Origin: Bacteroides luhongzhouii
Lineage (GTDB): Bacteria; Bacteroidota; Bacteroidia; Bacteroidales; Bacteroidaceae
Direction of reading: 5' to 3'
NCBI RefSeq assembly: GCF_009193295.2
Contig: NZ_CP059973.1
Coordinates: forward strand, 2,418,001 to 2,482,000
DNA: 64,000 nt
Each line of letters starts with the position of its first letter. Position 1 is the first letter of the stretch. The notes under the pieces are model-generated. The model made no database searches. It had not been told where the DNA came from and was given only the letters and a program-made list of their open reading frames with translations. A program made the translations under genes and the position numbers. Of this stretch, positions 54,645-62,020 are shown one piece after another.

Positions 54645-54822
54645 ACATTTAATTTAATGGTTATACATTTTATTAAACTCAAAAAGAAGAGTGTCGACTT
54701 TCCCTCCCTTTGTTAATAAAACAATGCTAATATAATAAACACTTAGTCCATTTTCTCTTTTTTTCGAAAAAAGTAAGAAATATCTGATATCTCCTTGAAT
54801 AACCTATATTTAAAATATGCCC

Positions 54823-54840
54823 AGTACTTAGAGTACTTGG
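54823..54840. repeat. Second copy of the AGTACT palindrome upstream of the relic gene
   Basis: AGTACTTAGAGTACTTGG is the reverse complement of the palindrome region at 49630-49648. It lies 41 bp before the relic ORF on the plus strand and 180 bp before susC on the minus strand. Confidence 0.6.
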
Positions 54841-54880
54841 ATAAAAATAATGTGATGGAAATCTTTAAGTGATAATATAT

Positions 54881-55268
54881 ATGAAAAGAATAATAAAAAA
54901 CAGTTTGTTTACAGCAATATTGATGGTGTGTGGGATGATGTATTCCTCATGCGAAGACTGGACAGATCCAGAAAGCATTAACATCCATTACTCTACATTT
55001 GAAGAGCAAAACCCGCAACTGTATGCTGACTATATCAGAGATTACTAATGACTTTTTTATCAAAACAATGGTGGCGGTTCGCTTATTGATGGTGAAACCA
55101 AAAGTAACTTCTGATGGAAACACATGGAATTATCTGGGAAAAGTAGCTACTGCTGATGAGAATGCCGATTACTATCAATTCATTGAACCTATAACTGCAC
55201 GGTATGTGAAATTTGAACTTTTGTCTTCTTGTGGATGTGAGCTTTATGAAATATACGTCTTTAAGTAG
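54881..55268 (+). pseudogene. Decayed lipoprotein gene: pseudo-GH18 N-terminus joined to an F5/8-domain end
   Basis: From ATG 54881 a 55-codon ORF gives a lipoprotein start (lipobox YSSC) whose following residues CEDWTDPESINIH and FEEQNPQLYADY closely match CSDWTDPESINIH and IEEQNPELYAQY of the protein at 48499-49584. It stops at 55048. Just after, another frame reads NNGGGSLIDGETKSNF then a stop, and a third frame (to 55268) reads NTWNYLGKVATADENADYYQF and ARYVKFELLSS...ELYEIYVF, the end of an F5/8 type C domain. The gene has lost its middle and carries frameshifts. It lies on the opposite strand to the intact operon. Confidence 0.8.
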
Positions 55269-55309
55269 TGTTGAGTCTAAAAAGAATATAGGTTAAAGTT
55301 TGTATTCGA

Positions 55310-55348
55310 GAGGCTGTCTCAAAATTGTTTTTGGGTCAGCCTCTTTTT
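55310..55348 (+). terminator. Hairpin GAGGCTG...CAGCCTC with T-run
   Basis: GAGGCTG-T-CTCAAAA pairs with TTTTGGG-T-CAGCCTC (one mismatch and a wobble), followed by TTTTT. It may be the terminator of the relic gene. Such GAGGCTG ends also resemble insertion-sequence termini, so a small IS remnant is an alternative. Confidence 0.55.
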
Positions 55349-55435
55349 AATTGCTTTTTCAAAGAACGGGCAGGCGCTAACTTGCTTCTCTAAGTCTAAC
55401 GTTTGCTCATGTTCCTAAATATTTGAATGAAATGT

Positions 55436-55536
55436 TACATAGTGGAACAAAATGTCTATCATAGTATCATTTCTCTTAGTAATCTTTTAATTATCAAAAT
55501 GAATGATACTATGATGGATGTTTTTCTCACTATGTA
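55436..55536. repeat. 101-bp imperfect inverted repeat (MITE-like)
   Basis: The left arm from TACATAGTGGAACAAAATG to ATCATAGTATCATT (55436-55471) is mirrored by AATGATACTATGAT to CACTATGTA (55502-55536). The inner 14 bases and outer 9 bases are exact, with few mismatches between. There is no ORF inside. The rest of the 55269-55769 gap shows no gene. Confidence 0.65.
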
Positions 55537-55639
55537 TTCAAACCTAGCTGTATCATTTTACTTATTTCCGTACGGTGTTGAAACTAATTTTTGATATGCT
55601 TGCCTTGTTTTGTCGAATAAAAGCAGCGAAAGATAATAA

Positions 55640-55680
55640 AAGCATAGCCTGAAAACAGACTTCTTTGCTTTCAGGCTATT
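55640..55680 (-). terminator. Terminator of the GH92/sigma operon
   Basis: ATAGCCTGAAA (55644-55654) pairs exactly with TTTCAGGCTAT (55669-55679). On the minus strand it is followed by GCTTTTATT. It lies about 90 bp after the last GH92 stop. Confidence 0.75.
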
Positions 55681-55769
55681 GCTTTCAGCCGGAATATTGA
55701 TGAATAGTTACTTTCTGAAAAATACTGAAAGATTCAAACCAAGATTAGGGCTAAATTATCTCGCAAGGA

Positions 55770-58040
55770 TTATTGTTCTTTAGAGAAAGAATAGGGCATA
55801 TCTTCTTCTTTAGTTCCTCTATTCTGATTAGGTTGATTGCTCATTTCAACACTGATCGTACCTCCCTTGAGCAAATTTTCGTGTCGGAGATAATTTTTAG
55901 TGTAATCAGCACCATTAACATTCATCGAATTGACATAAAAATTCTTCTTACTGTTATTCGGAGCATCAATAACCAAACTATTGCCATTCTCAAAATGGAG
56001 TGTAGCTTTCTTGAATAACGGAGCACCTATAATATATTCATCCGTTCCCGGACAAACAGGATAGAAACCTAATGCCGAGAATACATACCAGGCAGAAGTT
56101 TGTCCGTTGTCTTCGTCGCCACAATAGCCGTCCGGAGTAGGAGAGTACATACGATCCATTACTTGACGCAACCAGTATTGGGCTTTCCAAGGTTGTCCTG
56201 CATAGTCATATAAATAAATCATGTGCTGAATCGGTTGATTGCCATGTGCATAGTTACCCATATTCATCACAGTCATTTCACGGATTTCATGAATCACTTG
56301 GCCGTAGTAGCTATCATCAAAAATAGGAGGTACGGCAAAAACAGAATCCATCATGGTGATAAACATCTCTTTTCCACCCATCAAGTCAATCAATCCTTGA
56401 GGATCGTGGAATACAGACCAAGTATAGTGCCAGCTATTTCCTTCCGTAAAGGCATCCCCCCATTTCAGCGGAGAGAAAGGAGATTGGAATGTACCATCTT
56501 CGTTGCGTCCACGCATTAACTTAGATTCCTTATCAAAAAGATTCTTGTAGTTCATGGCACGTTTTGCGAAAAGATTAATCTCTTTTTTCGGACGTTTAAG
56601 TTCCTTTGCCAGTTGGTAGATACACCAGTCATTGTATGCATATTCCAGCGTGCGTGCGGTGTTCTCATTGATTTTTACATCATAAGGCACGTAACCCAGT
56701 TTATTGTAATATTCATATCCCAGACGTCCTGTTGATGATACTTGTGGATGTACATTCTCCGTTCCGTGAATCAGCCCTTCATACAATGTTTTTATATCGT
56801 CCACTTTCACTCCTTTCATGTAAGCATCCACTAAGACGGAAGCAGAATTGTTACCAACCATACAGCCTCTGTGCCCCGGACTTGCCCATTCCGGGAAAAA
56901 ACCGCTCTCTTTATATGTATTGATCAGACCTTCCTGCATCTCCTTGTTGACTGACGGGTACATCAGGTTCAATAACGGGAATAGGCAACGGAAAGTATCC
57001 CAAAAGCCTGTGTCGGTATACATATATCCCGGTAATACTTGCCCATTATAAGGACTGTAATGAATAGCTTGGCCGGCAGCATCCAGTTCGTAGAATTTGC
57101 GTGGAAAGAGCAATGAACGATATAAACAAGAATAGAATGTGCGATATTGGTCGAGATTGCCTCCTTCTACTTCTATTTTGCCTAACACTTGGTTCCACGC
57201 TTCTTTTCCTTTCTTGGCTAGCTGTTCGATATTATCTTTGCCCAACTCTTTCATATTCAAAGCTGCCTGTTCAAAACTGATGAAAGAAGAAGCAATCCTT
57301 GCATGTACTTGTTCGCCTTTATGTGTTTGGAAACCGATAATGGCTCCGGCATGAACCGTTGTCTGTTCGGCTACATTTTCCTGCAGATTGCCATTGGCTA
57401 CCGTAGCTTTATAAGTGAAAGGCTTGTCGAATTCAATAATAAAGTAATTTTTGAAGTTTTCGGGAACTCCACCACTGTTGCGAGTCGTGTAACCGATAAT
57501 CTTGTTTTCTTCCGGAATAATCTTAATATACGATCCCTTATCGAAGGCATCCACTACAACATACGAATGATCGTTTTCCGGAAAAGTGAAACGGAAAAGA
57601 ACGGCACGCTCGGTTGGAGCCATTTCTGTCACTACATCATGCTCTGCAAGATATACCTTATAATAATAAGGAGTGGCAGTTTCTCCTTTGTGGGCAAACC
57701 AACTGGCACGCTTCTCTTCATTGAATTCCGGTTTGCCTACTACAGGCATAATAGAGAATTGTCCGTAATCATTAATCCACGGACTGGGTTGATGTGTTTG
57801 CTTAAATCCACGAATCTTATTAGCCGTATAAATGTATTGCCATCCGTCTCCCATCTTTCCTGTTTGCGGAGTCCAGAAATTCATCCCCCACGGACGGGCA
57901 ATGACCGGATAAGTATTACCTGTTGATAACTCGAAACTAGATTGAGAACCCATAAGTGGATTGACATACTGCGTCCAGTCTTTGGCTTTTGCAAAGACGA
58001 TACAACTTAATGCGCATATTAATAGGAGATACTTTTTCAT
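55770..58040 (-). CDS. GH92 alpha-1,2-mannosidase (BT3990-like)
   Basis: 756 residues; signal peptide about 1-19. Residue numbers coincide with those I recall for the characterised BT3990 enzyme: catalytic acid Glu533 (TEGNSWHY), His584-Glu585 (VIHEIREM) at the +1 subsite of alpha-1,2-mannosidases, and Asp642/Asp644 (DEDNGQTSAW). The Ca2+-dependent enzyme trims alpha-1,2-mannose from high-mannose N-glycan oligosaccharides in the periplasm. Last gene of the operon, 11 bp after the preceding GH92. A close paralogue is encoded at 12933-15218 in the left locus. HGNQ (599-602) replaces the HGNE of other GH92s, but this is not the acid. Confidence 0.96.
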   Translation of the reverse strand: MKKYLLLICALSCIVFAKAKDWTQYVNPLMGSQSSFELSTGNTYPVIARPWGMNFWTPQTGKMGDGWQYIYTANKIRGFKQTHQPSPWINDYGQFSIMPVVGKPEFNEEKRASWFAHKGETATPYYYKVYLAEHDVVTEMAPTERAVLFRFTFPENDHSYVVVDAFDKGSYIKIIPEENKIIGYTTRNSGGVPENFKNYFIIEFDKPFTYKATVANGNLQENVAEQTTVHAGAIIGFQTHKGEQVHARIASSFISFEQAALNMKELGKDNIEQLAKKGKEAWNQVLGKIEVEGGNLDQYRTFYSCLYRSLLFPRKFYELDAAGQAIHYSPYNGQVLPGYMYTDTGFWDTFRCLFPLLNLMYPSVNKEMQEGLINTYKESGFFPEWASPGHRGCMVGNNSASVLVDAYMKGVKVDDIKTLYEGLIHGTENVHPQVSSTGRLGYEYYNKLGYVPYDVKINENTARTLEYAYNDWCIYQLAKELKRPKKEINLFAKRAMNYKNLFDKESKLMRGRNEDGTFQSPFSPLKWGDAFTEGNSWHYTWSVFHDPQGLIDLMGGKEMFITMMDSVFAVPPIFDDSYYGQVIHEIREMTVMNMGNYAHGNQPIQHMIYLYDYAGQPWKAQYWLRQVMDRMYSPTPDGYCGDEDNGQTSAWYVFSALGFYPVCPGTDEYIIGAPLFKKATLHFENGNSLVIDAPNNSKKNFYVNSMNVNGADYTKNYLRHENLLKGGTISVEMSNQPNQNRGTKEEDMPYSFSKEQ

Positions 58041-58051
58041 GGTCTTATTTA

Positions 58052-60349
58052 TTATTTGATATGAGAGTCAGGGGAGACGATTCCCCATTTTGTAGGCTGA
58101 TTGGTCATCTTGATTTCCATCGTTCCTCCATTCGCAATATCCTGATGGTTAAAGAATGGAATGTTTAGAGCCTTACCGTTCAGCAATACACTTTCAATGT
58201 ATTTATTCTTTTTCCCATTATTCTTTACTACAATACTGAAAGTCTTTCCTTCCGGCAGATTGATAACCGCTTTGTCGAAAGCAGGACGTCCGATGGAATA
58301 TACCGGCTTGCCGGGACATACCTGATAGAATCCCATAGAGTTGAGTATATACCAGGCAGACATCTGACCGCAGTCTTCATTACCCGAAAGACCATCTATA
58401 CTGTTGGCATACTGGCTCCGGTAAACACTATCTACCAACTCTTGAGTTCTCCAAGGGTGGTTAACGTAGTTATATAGATGGATCACATGATGACTTGGTT
58501 CGTTTCCATGTGCATATTGCCCGATAAGTCCGCTGATATCTGATGAGGTTGTCTCACCTTCAAGTGATGAATCGGCCGAGAATAAGGAATCGAGTTTCTG
58601 TACAAAAGCATCTTCTCCACCCATCAGATTGACTAATCCTTCTACATCATGCGGCACAAACCAAGTCCATTGCCAAGCTGTTCCTTCACAATAATCATCG
58701 CTGCGGTGAGTAGATGCGCGCGGATTGAATGGAGTACGCCATTCACCTTTTGAGTCTAGTCCACGCATGAAGCGGATTGATTTGTCGAAATAAAATTCGT
58801 ACGCCTTGGCAAAGCGTTCATACTTTGCTTTGGATTCAAAATCACTCATCGCTTCTGCAAAGATAGAGATACACCAGTCATCATACGCATATTCCAACGC
58901 TTTGGCCACTGATTCGTTTTCGCGGTCACAAGGGATATATCCGATGGCATTCTTATAATATTTTGCTTTCGGCATGAGATGAGGCAATACCAGATCCGGA
59001 CATTTGATGCCGGTAGTGTCATATTCGGCGGCACGTAGGCAGGCTTTATAAGCCTCTTTGGCATCAAAGTTGCGATACCCTTTCATGTAGGCATCCACGA
59101 TGACCGGAACAGCATGATAACCAATCATAGTGCCAGTGTAATTGGAAGCCAAGTCCCACATGGGGTATATCCCACCTTCCTGATGTTTCTTAATTAACGA
59201 ATTGATAAAGTGATTATTCAGATCAGGATCAATGATAGTCATTAGCGGATGTAGCGCACGGAAAGTATCCCATAAAGAAAAGACAGTATATATCGGATTA
59301 AGGGTGTCTCCTTGATGCACTTCAAGATCCATTCCTAAATAACGTCCGTCTGCATCAGTGAACAGATTTGGACTGATTCCCGTATGATAGAGGGCCGTGT
59401 AGAAGATGGCTTTATCTTCTTTATCGGAAGTTGTAATATCAATTTTGGAAAGATATTCATTCCATGCCGTACGTGCGTCTTTACGTACTTTTTCGAAGTC
59501 CCATCCGGGAATTTCTGATTCAACGTTCTTCCGTGCACCGGCAATATCTACAGCGGACACACCTACTTTAACAAGAACCTGCTCGTCTTTACTGGTGTTG
59601 AAATGCAATAATGCTTTGCAGACAGGAAGTCGTTTGCCATTGTCCATGGTAATAGAATCCGTAACGAGCGTATAAGAGAATGGTTTGGAAAATTTAGCGT
59701 AGAAGTTGATATATTGGTCGAAAGCCCAATAAGTTGTTTTCTTATGTCCACAGATTTCCGTATCGCTTATTACTTCTATTTCCATCTCGGAGTTAGTCTG
59801 TCGTTGCAGGCTGTAATCCAGGTCGATGATAAATCCGGATTCGGCGTTTTCGGGAAAGGTATAGCGATGGATTGCTCCTCGTTTGGTGGATGATATTTCT
59901 GCTTTCACCTGATAAGTATCCAGAAAGACAGAATAATATCCCGGTTCTGCAATTTCATTCTTATGTGAGAAAGAGGAAGCGTATGCTAGGCGCTGGCTTT
60001 GGGGATCGGTTGTACGATATTGTTGCTTACCCACAGTTGGCATGAGCAAGACATCTCCATAGTCGCAACAACCTGTACCGCTGACGTGTGTGTGTGAAAA
60101 GCCATTGATGGTAGAGTCGGCATAATAATAACCGGAACAGGCATCCCAACCATCGATCCGGGTGTCCGGACTAGGCTGAATCATGCCGTGGGGAACTACT
60201 GCTCCGGGGAAGGTATGACCATGTCCACCGGTACCGATGAAAGGGTTGACGTAAGCACTATAATCTTTTACATTAGTGGGGGCTGTGCAGGAGTTAAGTG
60301 TGAATAAACCTCCTAAACATCCTACTATTAGGAATGTTTTAAATTTCAT
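58052..60349 (-). CDS. GH92 exo-alpha-mannosidase (BT3991-like position)
   Basis: 765 residues; lipoprotein-type signal (LNSC, Cys about 21). GH92 motifs: YSAYVNPFIGTGGHGHTFPGA, FSHTHVSGTGCCDYGD, acid Glu555 (YCEGTAWQWTW), HGNEPSHH (Glu617) and NEDCGQMSAW with the base Asp659. No His-Glu pair of the BT3990 type, so a different linkage preference (alpha-1,3 or alpha-1,6) is likely; the sequence does not settle which. It lies between the anti-sigma gene (44 bp gap) and the BT3990-like gene (11 bp gap). Confidence 0.92.
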   Translation of the reverse strand: MKFKTFLIVGCLGGLFTLNSCTAPTNVKDYSAYVNPFIGTGGHGHTFPGAVVPHGMIQPSPDTRIDGWDACSGYYYADSTINGFSHTHVSGTGCCDYGDVLLMPTVGKQQYRTTDPQSQRLAYASSFSHKNEIAEPGYYSVFLDTYQVKAEISSTKRGAIHRYTFPENAESGFIIDLDYSLQRQTNSEMEIEVISDTEICGHKKTTYWAFDQYINFYAKFSKPFSYTLVTDSITMDNGKRLPVCKALLHFNTSKDEQVLVKVGVSAVDIAGARKNVESEIPGWDFEKVRKDARTAWNEYLSKIDITTSDKEDKAIFYTALYHTGISPNLFTDADGRYLGMDLEVHQGDTLNPIYTVFSLWDTFRALHPLMTIIDPDLNNHFINSLIKKHQEGGIYPMWDLASNYTGTMIGYHAVPVIVDAYMKGYRNFDAKEAYKACLRAAEYDTTGIKCPDLVLPHLMPKAKYYKNAIGYIPCDRENESVAKALEYAYDDWCISIFAEAMSDFESKAKYERFAKAYEFYFDKSIRFMRGLDSKGEWRTPFNPRASTHRSDDYCEGTAWQWTWFVPHDVEGLVNLMGGEDAFVQKLDSLFSADSSLEGETTSSDISGLIGQYAHGNEPSHHVIHLYNYVNHPWRTQELVDSVYRSQYANSIDGLSGNEDCGQMSAWYILNSMGFYQVCPGKPVYSIGRPAFDKAVINLPEGKTFSIVVKNNGKKNKYIESVLLNGKALNIPFFNHQDIANGGTMEIKMTNQPTKWGIVSPDSHIK

Positions 60350-60393
60350 GGTATTAATAGCTTTTAAGTTTTATCCGGTTCATCTTTTACTTC

Positions 60394-61386
60394 TTATTTG
60401 GGAGAAATGAAGATATTGTTTCCGACAATTTTATAATCAATAGGTATAGAGTTTTGCAATGATTTTAACACTGACTCGATATTCGATTTCCTTTTCAGTA
60501 CACCGGAGTAAGTTTTACCCGTCTGAATGTCAGGAGACAGAATGATTTTCACGTCATAGAAACGCTCCAGCGCTTTGGTGATGGTGAAGATATCTGCTTT
60601 TTGGAATGGAATCAGATTATCGTGCCAAACAGCATCCAACTTGGCATCCACTTGTTTTACGGTCAATCGTCCATTATTTTTGTTCAGTTCCGCACGTTGT
60701 CCCGGAGTGAGGATAATCTGCCCTTCTTCCTTATTACCTTTTACTTCAATCTCACCTTCAATAAGTGTCGCCTCCGCTATCCGGCAACGCTTATCGGATT
60801 TTAAATTGAACGTAGTTCCCAGTACGCGTACGCGTATTGCGTCACTTTGAACGGTGAATGGCTTATGGCGGTTTTTGGTGACCTCAAAATAAGCTTCTCC
60901 TTCCAGGTAGACATTGCGTTCCTTTTCGGAGAATTCACGTGGATATTTCAAGGTTGCTGCATTGTTCAGCCAAACTTTGCTACCATCCGGCAAGACTACC
61001 TCCTTAACAATGCCTTCGCTGGCTACTGCGACCATCATTTGTTGATTGTTTCCGCTTTGATAGAACCAATATCCGACTCCACCACCCATGACCAACATTA
61101 CAGCAATCACTGCGGCATATTTCATCCAGCGGTGCATGCTTAATATTTTGCTCTGTTTACCTTTCTCTTCGTCCAGCTTTTTATAAAGTTGTTTTTCCGC
61201 ACGAAGTATCCGTTGTTCATCAGTGTACTGGTCGAATTTACCCAAATGATAAATTTCTTCCATACGAAAGAGCTGGCGGGCGTTTTCTTCCGATTCCTTC
61301 ATCCAGGCATTGACCTCGATAAGCTCTTCTTCAGAACACTGTCCTGTCAGATATCTGTTTATTATTTCTTCACTCAGATTACTCAT
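60394..61386 (-). CDS. FecR-family anti-sigma factor
   Basis: 330 residues from ATG 61386 (MSNLSEEII). ATG 61401 is also possible, while the longer open frame back to 61491 runs into the sigma gene. N-terminal cytoplasmic FecR region (about 1-85; INRYLTGQCSEEELIEVNAWM), one membrane helix (about 91-110; YAAVIAVMLVMGGGVGYWFY), the FecR domain (about 125-220; VVLPDGSKVWLNNAATLKYP) and a C-terminal DUF4974/STN-like domain (about 260-330). It holds the ECF sigma inactive until its periplasmic part contacts the STN domain of the SusC transporter at 51318-54644. Confidence 0.94.
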   Translation of the reverse strand: MSNLSEEIINRYLTGQCSEEELIEVNAWMKESEENARQLFRMEEIYHLGKFDQYTDEQRILRAEKQLYKKLDEEKGKQSKILSMHRWMKYAAVIAVMLVMGGGVGYWFYQSGNNQQMMVAVASEGIVKEVVLPDGSKVWLNNAATLKYPREFSEKERNVYLEGEAYFEVTKNRHKPFTVQSDAIRVRVLGTTFNLKSDKRCRIAEATLIEGEIEVKGNKEEGQIILTPGQRAELNKNNGRLTVKQVDAKLDAVWHDNLIPFQKADIFTITKALERFYDVKIILSPDIQTGKTYSGVLKRKSNIESVLKSLQNSIPIDYKIVGNNIFISPK

Positions 61387-61435
61387 TTTCTTTTCCTTCA
61401 TATTAGTAATACAATTCAAAACGCAAAAACACTTA

Positions 61436-61993
61436 TTATAATCGCCATAAAAATAAGAAAAGAATTGCCCAAAGAGGATCGAGTCGGGCACGCAAGTATT
61501 TTAAGGCCTTATACATATGGGCTTCCACCGTGCGGAGTGAAACTCCGAGAATATCGGCTATTTCCTTGTTTTTCATATCATGCAGATAGCTAAGCTTGAA
61601 AACCTCTTTGCATTTATCAGGGAGTTCATTAATCGCATCATGGATTTCCTTGCGGAGTTCCTTATCTTCGATCCTCCGAATCACTTCGTTGTTGTCTGGT
61701 TGGTAAAACTCTGCACGTCTTTGGTTGATTTCTTCCATGGCAACACAATAACTGTCTTCCACACTGCGGTGTTTCAAGACGTTGAGGGCACGGGTGTAAA
61801 CGGCACGATAGAGAAAGGCCTGGATTTGCTCGCCTATCTCTATGTGGTCTTTCCGCTTCCATAATTCTACAAATACGTCCTGCACTACATCCTCTGCTTC
61901 TTCTTCTCCTACCAGGCGGGTGGCATAGAAAATCAGGCTGGGGTAGTACCGGCGGAATAGTGCTTTATAGGTTATATCGAAGTTTTCGTTCAT
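61436..61993 (-). CDS. ECF RNA polymerase sigma factor
   Basis: 185 residues. Region 2 (about 10-80; FYATRLVGEEEAEDVVQDVFVELWKRKD) and region 4 (about 125-180; LPDKCKEVFKLSYLHDMKNKEIADILGVSLRTVEAHMYKALKYLR) are intact, typical of Bacteroidetes ECF sigmas that control glycan loci. The anti-sigma gene follows about 50 bp downstream and a GH92 gene ends 27 bp upstream on the same strand, so the sigma gene is embedded in a mannosidase operon. Its likely targets are the susC operon and possibly its own operon. Confidence 0.95.
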   Translation of the reverse strand: MNENFDITYKALFRRYYPSLIFYATRLVGEEEAEDVVQDVFVELWKRKDHIEIGEQIQAFLYRAVYTRALNVLKHRSVEDSYCVAMEEINQRRAEFYQPDNNEVIRRIEDKELRKEIHDAINELPDKCKEVFKLSYLHDMKNKEIADILGVSLRTVEAHMYKALKYLRARLDPLWAILFLFLWRL

Positions 61994-62020
61994 TCTCTCA
62001 GTTGGTTGTTCAGGTTTGGC

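Noticed and set aside
55310..55343. Insertion sequence end
   Set aside because: The hairpin has IS-like GAGGCTG termini but no transposase or second end nearby; a terminator explains it as well.
57303..57926. 207-codon plus-strand open frame
   Set aside because: Antisense to the BT3990-like GH92; shadow frame.
55770..58040. HGNQ instead of HGNE in two GH92s (12933-15218 and 55770-58040) read as loss of the catalytic acid, as in mannose-phosphate uncapping enzymes
   Set aside because: By BT3990 numbering the acid is Glu533 in TEGNSWHY, which is present in both; the Gln at 602 is a different position.
61387..61491. N-terminal extension of the FecR protein into the sigma gene
   Set aside because: The extra residues are hydrophobic/Cys-rich without family similarity; FecR proteins start near MSNLSEEII.
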